A stretch of DNA of 64,000 bases from Thermoanaerobacterium thermosaccharolyticum DSM 571. Its GTDB lineage: Bacteria; Bacillota; Thermoanaerobacteria; Thermoanaerobacterales; Thermoanaerobacteraceae. Positions 42,025 through 49,986 of the stretch are shown here, piece by piece. The position numbers and the translations under genes are program-made. Below the pieces are notes generated by a model. It worked only from the letters and a program-made list of their open reading frames with translations, was not told the DNA's origin and made no database searches. The stretch covers positions 248,001-312,000 of the forward strand of contig NC_014410.1 of assembly GCF_000145615.1 (NCBI RefSeq), given 5' to 3'. Numbering within the stretch: position 1 is the stretch's first letter; every line of letters begins with the position of its first letter.

Positions 42025-42650
42025 TAGGTGTATTAAAAAGAGAAAAAGTTTCTAGAAAAGAGAAAATAAAAACAGATGAATTGAAAAAGAAGACTGTACA
42101 GGATTGGTTCCCTGTCAGAGATGTTGGAGATAATATGATTTTATTGAAAGATGGGAGATATGTATGCGTTTTAAGAGCTTGGCCATTAAATATAGGATTA
42201 AAAAGTGAGAATGAGAAGAAGAGAATAATTCAGTCGATGTATGAGGCTTTAAACGGTTTTAAAGATGCTATGCAGATATTTACTATGGGGCGGCCTGTAG
42301 ATCTTGACCCATATATTGTTTCTCTTCAGCTGAAATCGAAAGAAGAGGTGAATATGACAAAGAAAAGATTGCTTCAAGAATATTTGAAATACGTTGCTTC
42401 TATTGTCACCAGCGGTGAGGCAATAGAAAGGCGCTTTTTTATTATGCTTTCAGGTAAGGAAAAAGAGGAGCTGAAAGTGAAGGCACACGAGCTTGCATCT
42501 AATCTTGAAAAATCAGGGTTAAAATCGGATGTAATTTCTGATCAAGAAATTATAGATATGCTTTTTAGTTTTACGCATCCATCTCAGGCGGCTTTTGAGA
42601 AAGCACCGGCATTTAGTGGACCTTACTTGCCGCCTGTCTTTGAAAGCTAA
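42021..42650 (+). CDS. Separate N-terminal VirB4-type domain
   Basis: This 209-residue soluble protein starts at TTG overlapping the VirB3-like gene. It has WFPVRDVGDNMILLKDGRYV and ALNGFKDAMQIFTMGRPVDL, which resemble the N-terminal region of VirB4/TraE ATPases. It is followed 28 bp later by the VirB4 ATPase. Together they total about 803 residues, the normal VirB4 length. The gene has its own stop, and the ATPase has its own ribosome site, so this is a split or two-subunit form, not an obvious frameshift. Confidence 0.65.
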   Translation: MIGVLKREKVSRKEKIKTDELKKKTVQDWFPVRDVGDNMILLKDGRYVCVLRAWPLNIGLKSENEKKRIIQSMYEALNGFKDAMQIFTMGRPVDLDPYIVSLQLKSKEEVNMTKKRLLQEYLKYVASIVTSGEAIERRFFIMLSGKEKEELKVKAHELASNLEKSGLKSDVISDQEIIDMLFSFTHPSQAAFEKAPAFSGPYLPPVFES

Positions 42651-42678
42651 GTCATAAGATTGGTAAAGAGGTGAAATT

Positions 42679-44463
42679 ATGAGAAAAAAAGAAGCAAATG
42701 TACTTACAGGTTTGATTGATATGATATCGCCTCAAGCACTTGAATTTAGTGGAAAGCAGGTTGTTTTTAATGATCAATTTGCAAGGATAATGGTTATTGC
42801 AGGTTATCCTCCTAAAGTAAATGCTGCATGGCTTTCTAAGATTGCAGCAATGCCTGGTGTTGTGTGTTCTGTTCACATTGAACCTACTGATCCGACAAAT
42901 CTCATTTTAAGTTTAAATAAGGCTATAGGGGAATATGCAGGCAGACTTGAAATGGGCGGTAATGCCCTTACAATACAGCGAACTGAGCAATCTTTGAAGG
43001 ATGCTGAGGAGCTTATGAGAAAAATAGACCAGGAACAACAGCAAGTTTTTTATGTTACTGTGGTTTTAATGGTTCTTGATAATGACCAGCAAAGTCTTGA
43101 TAGGAAAGTGCGGCAGGTTGAATCAACTTTAGCAGCTTCGGGGATGAGAGGGAGAATTCTTGTCTTTAGGCAGGAGGAAGGTCTTAAGGCTGTAGGACCA
43201 TGGTGTATGTTACACGATGATGTAAAGGATGCAGGAGGAAGAAATATGCCTGCAGAAACTGTTGCTGCTTCTTTTCCTTTTACTGCATCAGGCATAAATG
43301 ATGGAAGTGGTGTTGTATTGGGAAAGGATAGAGATGGAGGATTGGTTTTGGTTGATATATGGAAGCGGGGTGGAGACAGGACTAATTCTAACTGGATTAT
43401 CTTAGCAAAGCCTGGAGCAGGAAAGAGCTTTACTGCTAAAATGCTTCTTTTAAGAGAATACATGCAAGGCAGCAGAGTGATTATTATAGATCCAGAGAGA
43501 GAATATAAGGATATGTGCAAAAAGCTTAATGGAGTGTGGATTAATTGCACAGGCGGTGAAGGCAGAATAAATCCTCTACAAGTAAGGTTAAGACCGGTTG
43601 AGGAGAAAGAGACAGATGAATCTAATTCTCTTAAGAGTCCTTTGGCACTACATATTCAGACATTAAGGACTTTTTTTAGTTTATATCTTAGAGATTTGAC
43701 AGATGTTGAAAAGGCAGCATTGGAAGATGCTTTAGTAGAAGTGTATAAAAAGGCTGGCATTTTGTGGGATACGAATCCTGAGGACATTTCAAATGATACG
43801 TGGCCAAATATTAGGGAGCTTTATGAGTATTGTGTTAAAGCATCTGAAAACAATCCTGATGCGTATGGAAGACTTTCAGTGCTTCTTAAAAGAGCTGCTG
43901 AAGGAGCGGATTCGTACCTTTGGGCTGGGCCAAGCACTGTTGAAGCTGATTCTGATTTTATTGTTTTTGATGTGCATGAACTGCAGAATGCAGAGGATCA
44001 AGTAAAAAGAGCACAGTACTTTAATGTTCTGTCTTTTGCATGGAATATTATTGAAAGGGATAGAAAGGAGAAGACAATCTTAGTTGTAGATGAGGCTTGG
44101 ATGCTTGTAGATCCTCAGACACCTCAAGCAATAGCATTTTTAAGGGATACTTCAAAAAGAATAAGGAAATACAATGGAAGCCTTGTCGTGATAATCCAAA
44201 ATATAATTGATTCTCTTGCACCAGAGGTTCAAAGATATGGACAGGCACTTCTGGACAATCCTACTTTTAAACTTCTTCTTGCACAAGGAGAAAAGGACTT
44301 AGAGACAATATCAGGGCTTATGAATTTGTCTGAAGCCGAGCACGATCTTTTAGCAAACGCAAAAAGGGGAGAAGGACTTTTTGTTGCAGGTACTAAGAAG
44401 ATTCATATTAAGATTGAGGCGGCGCCTTATGAGCTTCAGTACCTTACTGGAGGCGGAAATTAA
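42679..44463 (+). CDS. VirB4-family conjugation ATPase
   Basis: This 594-residue ATPase has Walker A AKPGAGKSF near residue 243, DPEREYKDMCKKL as the following strand, and Walker B in ILVVDEAWMLVDP near 467. RGEGLFVAGTKKIHIKIEAA lies near the end. It energises assembly of the channel and substrate transfer. GAGGTG precedes the ATG. It overlaps the peptidase gene by one base. The N-terminal domain seems to be provided by the preceding gene. Confidence 0.9.
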   Translation: MRKKEANVLTGLIDMISPQALEFSGKQVVFNDQFARIMVIAGYPPKVNAAWLSKIAAMPGVVCSVHIEPTDPTNLILSLNKAIGEYAGRLEMGGNALTIQRTEQSLKDAEELMRKIDQEQQQVFYVTVVLMVLDNDQQSLDRKVRQVESTLAASGMRGRILVFRQEEGLKAVGPWCMLHDDVKDAGGRNMPAETVAASFPFTASGINDGSGVVLGKDRDGGLVLVDIWKRGGDRTNSNWIILAKPGAGKSFTAKMLLLREYMQGSRVIIIDPEREYKDMCKKLNGVWINCTGGEGRINPLQVRLRPVEEKETDESNSLKSPLALHIQTLRTFFSLYLRDLTDVEKAALEDALVEVYKKAGILWDTNPEDISNDTWPNIRELYEYCVKASENNPDAYGRLSVLLKRAAEGADSYLWAGPSTVEADSDFIVFDVHELQNAEDQVKRAQYFNVLSFAWNIIERDRKEKTILVVDEAWMLVDPQTPQAIAFLRDTSKRIRKYNGSLVVIIQNIIDSLAPEVQRYGQALLDNPTFKLLLAQGEKDLETISGLMNLSEAEHDLLANAKRGEGLFVAGTKKIHIKIEAAPYELQYLTGGGN

Positions 44464-45398
44464 TGCAAGTTTTAGGAAAGGTGATCATAGCTTTTTTGCC
44501 TGATGATCTAGGAAGTGTTTTAAAGTTTGCACTTCTTTTTATTTTGATTCCAATTGTATTTCTTACATTGGCTTTTGCTGGACCTGTTACTGCTTATGAA
44601 AAGATACCTCTTGTAAGCTATGAGCAAGTTCAGATGTACATAAGTACTGCAGAAAAGGTAAGTGAAAGTACAAAAAATCCTTATAGCGAAGGTGTAGAAG
44701 TTGATTGGAAAGATCTTGTTGCCATAGATGCTGTAAGATTTAAGCAGGATTTTAGTAAGGCAAACCTTAATGAAATTGAAGAACTGGCAAAGATGTTTAT
44801 AGAGATAACAGGATATATAGAAGTTAAGGAAGGTGATGATGTTGTTAGATATCCTATTTACCGGCTTAGAAGTGTTGATGAAGTTTTAAATATGCTGAAC
44901 TTTACTAAAGAACAAAAAGATAAGGTTAAGGAATTTCTAAGCATTGATTTTTCTGAGTTTTTGGATTCGCCTGCTACTGATATTTCTAGTGGGTGGACGC
45001 CTGTTGAAAATGAACTTAAATGGCCATTGTCTAGTGGGTACACAATAACTTCAGGTTTTGGTACGAGGATTGACCCTGTTTATGGTGGAGAAAGGTATCA
45101 CTCTGGTGTTGATATTGCTGCACCGCTAGGCACTCCAGTCAAAGCTGCAGCAGATGGCGAGGTAGTATATGCAGGATGGAATGACGGTTACGGATTAGTT
45201 GTCTTTATATGGCACAGCAACAATTTAGAAACAAGATATGCTCATTTATCTAAAATAGCGGTAAATAAAGGTCAAATTGTAAGAGCAGGTGATGTTATTG
45301 GCTATGTAGGTTCTACAGGGAAAAGCACAGGTCCTCATCTTCACTTTGAAGTGAGAAACGGAGGGAAGGCTGTAAATCCGTTAGACTTTTTTAAATAG
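44463..45398 (+). CDS. M23 peptidase of the T4SS (cell-wall hydrolase)
   Basis: This 311-residue protein has an N-terminal membrane helix (residues 15-40) and a spacer. The LytM/M23 domain follows from about 190: SGFGTRIDPVYGGERYHSGV with His and Asp zinc ligands, and GPHLHFEV near 290. It cuts peptidoglycan cross-links to open the wall for the conjugation channel, the role filled by VirB1-like enzymes. All zinc ligands are present. Confidence 0.88.
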   Translation: MQVLGKVIIAFLPDDLGSVLKFALLFILIPIVFLTLAFAGPVTAYEKIPLVSYEQVQMYISTAEKVSESTKNPYSEGVEVDWKDLVAIDAVRFKQDFSKANLNEIEELAKMFIEITGYIEVKEGDDVVRYPIYRLRSVDEVLNMLNFTKEQKDKVKEFLSIDFSEFLDSPATDISSGWTPVENELKWPLSSGYTITSGFGTRIDPVYGGERYHSGVDIAAPLGTPVKAAADGEVVYAGWNDGYGLVVFIWHSNNLETRYAHLSKIAVNKGQIVRAGDVIGYVGSTGKSTGPHLHFEVRNGGKAVNPLDFFK

Positions 45399-45447
45399 TA
45401 TCTAATTGATTATTTGTGAATGAATAAATTATAATGGAGGCAGAGAG

Positions 45448-45780
45448 ATGGAAAAGCTTTATTATATTTTAAATCCTTATAACAGCTGGGAAAATGATGA
45501 GGGAGAAGAAAGGAATTTAGAGGCAAGAAGGGCTTTGCAGGAATTTTACGTGGAATTTAAGAAATTGAAACCTTCCAAAAAATATGAAAAAAGAGATATA
45601 CTTCATATGTCATACATTTTTCACCTTGTTAAAATTAAAAAGGCCCTTAAAGAGCAAAAATACATGAGGGCGTGTAATGAACTGATATCTTTGATGCATT
45701 ATGAACCATTTCTTCAAGGCAGGATTTATTACAACGTCATTAAATTGTTAGAAGAGGAGGTGGGACGAAGTTTTGTTTAG
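45448..45780 (+). CDS. Helical protein of unknown function
   Basis: This 110-residue soluble protein is predicted helical and basic (KRDILHMSYIFHLVKIKKAL). It starts at ATG after GGAGGCAGAGAG and overlaps the next gene by 8 bp. No family is recognised. It closes the transfer operon with its partner. Confidence 0.55.
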   Translation: MEKLYYILNPYNSWENDEGEERNLEARRALQEFYVEFKKLKPSKKYEKRDILHMSYIFHLVKIKKALKEQKYMRACNELISLMHYEPFLQGRIYYNVIKLLEEEVGRSFV

Positions 45781-46465
45781 AACAATTTTTAAGAGAAGGG
45801 TAGAAAATAAAAGTTTTTTAGCTAAGATGGATCCGGCTTATGAGTTTAAGTATGCTCTTGAATTTGCTCAACAAATCTATGAAGAAGAAAAAACAAAAGA
45901 AGACCAGATTTTAATATTGGATTATATACTTAGCGTTGTTAGAGAAGATTTAAAATATGATATTTTAACGGATATTTTTTATAGGGAAGAATGGTTTGAT
46001 AGGGAATTGAGAATACAACTTCCTTTTCCTTACTATTATTACAATAAAGAAGGAATCAGGCTTTCAATATATGAAGCCGATGCTGAAGTAAAAGAGGTTG
46101 ATTTAGCAAAAGAATGTGTTTTAGTTTTTCCATGGCACAGAGAAAAGATGAGAGAAAGTATTAAAAATATAGGGAGAAATGAATTTGTATATCAAAAAAC
46201 CAATCATAAGGCCTATTATTTTTCACCTATAAATATCTGTTTTGTATATAATGGAATGCATTCTATAGCTGCAGGTGTTGGATTTAAAAGGGGATATATT
46301 GAAGCTGATGAATATGATGTCAGTAAACTTTACGATCATGTATATACAGATGGGTTATGCTGGTATAATAGCCATAATAACCAAAAATTAGACGATCTGC
46401 TTGATTTCCGTATCGGAATTATTTATGAGATATCAAGGATGAAATATCAAATTGAAAAAGAATAG
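45773..46465 (+). CDS. Protein of unknown function, partner of the preceding gene
   Basis: This 230-residue soluble protein from TTG, 7 bp after GGAGGTGGG, has an aromatic-rich middle (QLPFPYYYYNKEGIRLSIYE) and GMHSIAAGVGFKRGYIEADE near 160-180. It is translationally coupled to the upstream gene. I do not recognise a fold. It is well conserved in style, without frameshifts, so it is probably a real element protein. Confidence 0.6.
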   Translation: MFRTIFKRRVENKSFLAKMDPAYEFKYALEFAQQIYEEEKTKEDQILILDYILSVVREDLKYDILTDIFYREEWFDRELRIQLPFPYYYYNKEGIRLSIYEADAEVKEVDLAKECVLVFPWHREKMRESIKNIGRNEFVYQKTNHKAYYFSPINICFVYNGMHSIAAGVGFKRGYIEADEYDVSKLYDHVYTDGLCWYNSHNNQKLDDLLDFRIGIIYEISRMKYQIEKE

Positions 46466-46480
46466 AAATAGATTTTTATA

Positions 46481-46510
46481 TTGAAGATATATGGACTTTT
46501 ATGGTATTAT
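46481..46510 (+). promoter_or_regulatory. Promoter of toxin mRNA, cassette 1
   Basis: TTGAAG and TATTAT are separated by 18 bp. The same arrangement (TTGTAG, 18 bp, TATTAT) occurs in cassette 2 at 48,090. Confidence 0.6.
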
Positions 46511-46583
46511 ATGGATATGGTAATCGGATATAGCAGGGTGTGGTTGCCACCTCTATTTCGCAAAAGAAAGGAGGTGGTGTGAT

Positions 46584-46694
46584 ATGAGTACATACCAAGC
46601 AATTCAGATAATGATTGCATTTGGGATGTTTACAATATCACTAATCTCCTTGATTGTTAGCCTGATAAAGGATAACAACAAAGGAAAAAAATAA
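46584..46694 (+). CDS. Type I toxin: 36-residue holin-like membrane peptide
   Basis: The peptide begins MSTYQAIQIMIAFGMFTISL, has a single hydrophobic helix and ends in a basic tail KDNNKGKK. It matches the putative holin-like toxin family (TxpA/BsrG/Fst-like). A very strong GAAAGGAGGTGG ribosome site precedes it. The mRNA start (GGTAATCGG) is complementary to its distal part (CCGATTACC at 46,762-46,770), the long-range pairing typical of type I toxin messages. An antisense promoter faces it downstream. Confidence 0.8.
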   Translation: MSTYQAIQIMIAFGMFTISLISLIVSLIKDNNKGKK

Positions 46695-46777
46695 TCACCC
46701 TGCCCGCCACGCAGAGTGATTAGATAAATTTTTCGCTGTGTGGCGACCGCACTTTGCGGTGCCGATTACCTATGTTT

Positions 46778-46806
46778 ATTATAACACAAAAAAGTGCAAA
46801 AGTAAA
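46778..46806 (-). promoter_or_regulatory. Antisense antitoxin RNA promoter, cassette 1
   Basis: On the minus strand TTTACT and TATAAT are separated by 17 bp. Transcription would run leftward over the toxin 3' region, starting with GGTAATCGGCACCG. The same promoter is conserved in cassette 2 (48,357-48,384). Confidence 0.65.
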
Positions 46807-46868
46807 CAATCATTCTATTATTAACACGTTTATGAATTGAACATGCAAAAATTGTATTAAAAGCAGTA

Positions 46869-46950
46869 CGGATTTTTCATTTTCGTTTTACTCAAAACAA
46901 AAATCCGAATTTATAACGCACCTCTGCTTATATTTGCAGAAGTGCTTTTA
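46869..46950 (+). terminator. Double hairpin (copy 1)
   Basis: CGGATTTTT pairs with AAAAATCCG (46,869-46,907). GCACCTCTGC pairs with GCAGAAGTGC (46,918-46,945) and is followed by TTTTA. The pair is repeated almost exactly at 48,718. Confidence 0.75.
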
Positions 46951-46969
46951 ATTTTATGGAGGTGAAAAT

Positions 46970-48067
46970 TTGCTTCTATCAATTATTGTTACTAAACAGA
47001 TGTCAGAGAAGATAAAAGATATTTTGGAAAGTGGAGAAGATATTGTTTTTAAGCATATTGGTAAACTGGACTCTGAAAGCGTGAAAGATGTATTCTACTC
47101 AGCTTCAAGAATTTCTTCTGAGGCTATACTGGTAGATATAGATGTTTTTCCAGGAAAGGAGATTGTTTCTGCACTTCAAAGTTTTAGAATATCAAGGCCA
47201 AATACAAGAGTGATCATTATTGCTCCTGAAAGAAAACCAGGCGATGAGATAATTTCTTCTATAGTTGGCCTTGGTATATACGATATAGTTGCAGAGGTAA
47301 AAGATTTAGATTGGAATGAGATAATTAATAATGTTTTGCTGTCTACTCCTGCAACATATTCACAGGCTGCAAGATGGCATACAGGGCAGTTTGTAAGTGA
47401 TGGTGGACGAAATAGAGAAAGAGTAGTAATAGAAGAGAGACCTTCTGGTGTTATTGTTATAGCAGTTGCTGGTGCCGCACATGGTTTGGGATGTACTCAT
47501 ACAGCTTTTTCTTTAGCTTCTTTTCTTTCACGTTCAGGCTATTCGGTAGCTGTTATAGAGGATAACCAAAGACCTGCGTTCTCATATTTCATAAATGTTT
47601 TGAAAGCAAAAGAAGGGAAAGTAAAAGATTCGCATGTGATTCATGGAATAGATATTTTTGCATTAAATGAGAGTAAAGACAGAGGTGATTGGAATTTTGA
47701 TACGTTGGTCAAAGAGATTAAGGCAGGACAATATGAATATGTCATTAGAGATCTTGGTGTTTTGGATTCGTCAAGGATTAGAGAGATGTATAGAGCAGAT
47801 GAGGCTTTTATTGTTGCATCGGCTGCAAAATGGAGATGGAATGAGTGTATGGATAAGCTTGACAATGAATTTAGTATTATCTTTCCTTTAGCATCAAACA
47901 GTGATGTAGATGAATTTTCTTTTTATACATATATTAAAGGAACGGCTTTTCCTTACTGTCCCAACCCTTTCAGTAAAGACAATGATTCGGTCATTTTAAA
48001 GCTACTTGATCCGGTATTACCAAATAGACGGAAAAAGAGAGCTTTATTTGAAAAGTTACTGATTTAG
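46970..48067 (+). CDS. TadZ/CpaE-like protein with a degenerate ATP site
   Basis: This 365-residue protein starts at TTG after GGAGGTG. Residues 1-125 resemble an atypical receiver domain (AILVDIDVFPGKEIVSALQS). Residues 155-365 are ParA-like, but the Walker A is replaced by AGAAHGLGCTHTAF, with no lysine. TadZ proteins set the site of Tad pilus assembly. This one lies about 13 kb from the other Tad genes, between two toxin cassettes. ATP binding is doubtful. Confidence 0.7.
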   Translation: MLLSIIVTKQMSEKIKDILESGEDIVFKHIGKLDSESVKDVFYSASRISSEAILVDIDVFPGKEIVSALQSFRISRPNTRVIIIAPERKPGDEIISSIVGLGIYDIVAEVKDLDWNEIINNVLLSTPATYSQAARWHTGQFVSDGGRNRERVVIEERPSGVIVIAVAGAAHGLGCTHTAFSLASFLSRSGYSVAVIEDNQRPAFSYFINVLKAKEGKVKDSHVIHGIDIFALNESKDRGDWNFDTLVKEIKAGQYEYVIRDLGVLDSSRIREMYRADEAFIVASAAKWRWNECMDKLDNEFSIIFPLASNSDVDEFSFYTYIKGTAFPYCPNPFSKDNDSVILKLLDPVLPNRRKKRALFEKLLI

Positions 48068-48089
48068 AAACAGATTTTGCATTCTTATG

Positions 48090-48119
48090 TTGTAGATATC
48101 TACGTTATTGTGGTATTAT
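48090..48119 (+). promoter_or_regulatory. Promoter of toxin mRNA, cassette 2
   Basis: TTGTAG and TATTAT are separated by 18 bp, followed by ATGGATA and GTAATCGG as in cassette 1. Confidence 0.6.
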
Positions 48120-48185
48120 ATGGATAGAGTAATCGGATATAGCAGGGTGTGGTTGCCACTTTCCCGCGAAGGGAGGTGGTTGCTT

Positions 48186-48272
48186 ATGATGAATACATAT
48201 GAAACATTGTCTTTAATGATAATGTTTGGAATGTTCGTCATAGCAATTCTTAGTTTTAACAGAAAAAAATAA
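48186..48272 (+). CDS. Type I toxin: 28-residue holin-like membrane peptide
   Basis: This 28-residue peptide (MNTYETLSLMIMFGMFVIAI, ending FNRKK) is shorter than its sister at 46,584 but has the same layout: strong GGGAGGTGG site, one hydrophobic helix and a basic end. The mRNA leader GTAATCGG again pairs with CCGATTAC (48,339-48,346). The coding parts differ more than the RNA-determining flanks. The two antitoxin RNAs may therefore cross-react, or may have diverged to avoid it. Confidence 0.78.
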   Translation: MMNTYETLSLMIMFGMFVIAILSFNRKK

Positions 48273-48356
48273 CCACCCTGCTGCAACCAGAGTGGTTATA
48301 ACTTTATAACTTACGCTGGGCGACCGCACTTTGCGGTGCCGATTACTCTCACTTAT

Positions 48357-48384
48357 ATTATAACACGATGAACATAAAAGTAAA
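48357..48384 (-). promoter_or_regulatory. Antisense antitoxin RNA promoter, cassette 2
   Basis: On the minus strand TTTACT and TATAAT are separated by 16 bp. It lies in the same position relative to the toxin as in cassette 1. Confidence 0.6.
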
Positions 48385-48431
48385 CAGTATTTTAGTGTTT
48401 TGTTCTTAGTTTAATAAAGGGAGATTTATAC

Positions 48432-48647
48432 ATGATTTTGAGAAAGCAGCTAAAAAATAGCAAACTTGGGTATCACTTTATTTTTGCAGGTGCTTTACTG
48501 ATTTCTTTTACGGAAATTATTAGAAGATACATTGTAGTTGGAGATTTCGTAGATGGACTTTGCATAGGAATAGGTATTGGGCTAGAAATCCTTGGAATCA
48601 TAGCTTTAAGGAAATACTATAATAGTCAAAGAGTGTCTAATCAGTAA
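48432..48647 (+). CDS. Small two-helix membrane protein
   Basis: This 71-residue protein has two hydrophobic segments (YHFIFAGALLISFTEIIR and GLCIGIGIGLEILGIIAL) and a basic N-terminus. AAAGGGAG lies 9 bp before the ATG. No family is recognised. It lies between the second toxin cassette and the second double hairpin. Confidence 0.55.
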   Translation: MILRKQLKNSKLGYHFIFAGALLISFTEIIRRYIVVGDFVDGLCIGIGIGLEILGIIALRKYYNSQRVSNQ

Positions 48648-48717
48648 ATTGAGATAAAATGATTTTCACTACATTTTGTTTGAAAATTATATTGTATAAA
48701 ATTCTATTATAGAAGTA

Positions 48718-48795
48718 CGGATTTTTCATTTTCGCTTTGCTAATCAAAAATCCGAATTTATAACGCACCTCTGCTTATATTTGCAGAAGTGCTTT
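48718..48795 (+). terminator. Double hairpin (copy 2)
   Basis: This is a near-identical copy of 46,869-46,950: CGGATTTTT/AAAAATCCG followed by GCACCTCTGC/GCAGAAGTGC and a T-rich tail. It marks the end of a duplicated block. Confidence 0.75.
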
Positions 48796-48829
48796 TATTT
48801 TTTGTATATTTTTTGGGTCTAAATAATGG

Positions 48830-48856
48830 AAAGTACTCTTGCGAGTACTTTTTTAA
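48830..48856 (+). terminator. Short perfect hairpin terminator
   Basis: AAGTACTC-TTGC-GAGTACTT is followed by TTTT. It ends transcription of the preceding block and abuts the long inverted repeat. Confidence 0.8.
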
Positions 48857-49028
48857 AATTTGCCTCCCGCTTTTTGGATTATACGCCTGCTCGGTTTACG
48901 GTCAAGAGGTTCGCTTTTGCCGTGTGAGCATATCCTCCTTTCGCTGCGCTTCAGTCCGGTATCCCTCCCACGCCTCTTGACCTTCAATTCGCAGGCTCTG
49001 TTTTTATTCCCTGCCGGGAGGCAAATTT
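48856..49028. repeat. 173-bp nested inverted repeat
   Basis: Three perfect arms nest in order: AAATTTGCCTCCCG (48,856) with CGGGAGGCAAATTT (49,015), GCCTGC (48,885) with GCAGGC (48,991), and GGTCAAGAGG (48,900) with CCTCTTGACC (48,973). The segment is much richer in G+C than its surroundings and has no gene. It could be a large structured RNA, a single-strand replication or conversion origin, or a MITE-like palindrome. Confidence 0.8.
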
Positions 49029-49110
49029 AATTTTGATTTGAGCTTAATGTTTTGGGTCTTAGTAGAGTAGCATGTTTCAATATTATGATTTCTTAAAGGG
49101 GGATATCGAG

Positions 49111-49338
49111 ATGGAAGTGATTAATGGTTTTGTTAAATGGAATTATGAGACAGACAGATATAACATAGGAGGGTATGATCTGCATTCTGGTGATTTCGTA
49201 GATTTATGGGATAATTGGAGTCTTAGATGGATATGTGGCAGGGTCGAGTTTAGAGATGGTAGATATGTATTATTAACAATAGATAAGGAGATCAAAGAGT
49301 TTTCTCTGAATCAAAAAGCAAAATTTTATAATATTTAG
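49111..49338 (+). CDS. DUF5348-type small protein
   Basis: This 75-residue protein (ATG 8 bp after AAAGGGGG) has the pattern GFVKWNYETDRYNIGGYDLH, SGDFVDLWDNWSLRWICGRV and RYVLLTIDKE, a small beta domain found in Firmicute mobile elements. The function is unknown. An in-frame upstream ATG lacks a ribosome site and was not used. Confidence 0.7.
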   Translation: MEVINGFVKWNYETDRYNIGGYDLHSGDFVDLWDNWSLRWICGRVEFRDGRYVLLTIDKEIKEFSLNQKAKFYNI

Positions 49339-49439
49339 AAAAAATAACATGAATATGGATGTTTATGATATAATATAAGTGTAATGTTTCAAGAAAATTC
49401 GGATATATTAATGTTTTAAAAATAAGGAGTGATATTAAA

Positions 49440-49688
49440 ATGCCAGAAATAACGAGGTTTTATGGGATAGTAATAAAAATGTATTTTGGAGATCATTTAC
49501 CACCGCATTTTCATGCTATATATGGTGAATATGTAGGTATGTTTAACATAAATACTTTAGAAATGATTGAGGGAGATCTTCCTAAAAGGGCAAGAGAAAT
49601 GATTATTGAGTGGGCAAGTAAATATCAAAACGAGCTATTAGATATTTGGGAAAGTCAAAAATTCATAAGGTTACCCGGATTGGAGTGA
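49440..49688 (+). CDS. DUF4160-family protein
   Basis: This 82-residue protein begins MPEITRFYGIVIKMYFGDHL and has PPHFHAIYGEY and RAREMIIEWASKYQNELLDI, diagnostic of DUF4160. It is paired with a DUF2442 gene 6 bp downstream. This two-gene arrangement recurs in many genomes and has been proposed as a toxin-antitoxin-like pair. The activity is unproven. The ribosome site is AAGGAGTGAT. Confidence 0.85.
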   Translation: MPEITRFYGIVIKMYFGDHLPPHFHAIYGEYVGMFNINTLEMIEGDLPKRAREMIIEWASKYQNELLDIWESQKFIRLPGLE

Positions 49689-49694
49689 TGAGAT

Positions 49695-49943
49695 ATGTAT
49701 AAAATTATTGATGTAAAGGCTGCAGATGATTACAAATTGATTGTTACTTTTGAAAATGGAGTAATAAAAGAATATGATATCAAACAAAAACTTAATGAAT
49801 GGCCATTTGAACTATTAAAAAATAAAGCATATTTTAGAGCAGTAAAAGTTGACGTTGGAGGGTATGGCATAAGTTGGAACAGTGATATAGACTTAAGTGA
49901 ATATGAACTTTGGAATAACGGAAAGAGCATAAGTTTGGCTTGA
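49695..49943 (+). CDS. DUF2442-family protein
   Basis: This 82-residue partner of the DUF4160 gene has KIIDVKAADDYKLIVTFENG, GVIKEYDIKQKLNEWPF and a C-terminal GYGISWNSDIDLSEYELW, typical of DUF2442. It is probably a small regulator or antitoxin of the pair. It is co-transcribed, with GGAGTGATGAGAT spanning the gap. Confidence 0.85.
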   Translation: MYKIIDVKAADDYKLIVTFENGVIKEYDIKQKLNEWPFELLKNKAYFRAVKVDVGGYGISWNSDIDLSEYELWNNGKSISLA

Positions 49944-49986
49944 TAAAAATGTCAAATAGGACAGCTTTATACAGGAGGGAATATAT

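Larger units (their letters stand above)
21108..49030. mobile_element. Integrated conjugative, plasmid-like element (right end not located)
   Basis: The left boundary lies in the 3' end of tRNA-Met, where the recombinase gene begins. Inside are an ImmA/ImmR-like switch, rep-like gene, Tad pilus operon, ParM-type partition locus, relaxase, and a type IV secretion set including VirD4 and VirB4. Together these define a self-transmissible element with plasmid-like maintenance. A second copy of the tRNA 3' end, the expected right attachment site, was not seen in the window. The end coordinate is therefore only the limit of genes and structures I assign to it, and the element may extend further. 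Confidence 0.6.

Noticed and set aside
42650-42679. Frameshift splitting one virB4 gene
   Set aside because: A stop is followed by a separate GAGGTG ribosome site and ATG, and both frames are long and clean. A two-gene arrangement explains this better than damage.
21108-46465. Prophage
   Set aside because: Phage-like regulators and a recombinase are present. However, no capsid, terminase, portal or tail genes were recognised, whereas a relaxase and T4SS are.
48856-49028. Integron attC site
   Set aside because: The arms are far longer than in attC and lack the GTTRRRY/RYYYAAC core. No integron integrase is nearby.
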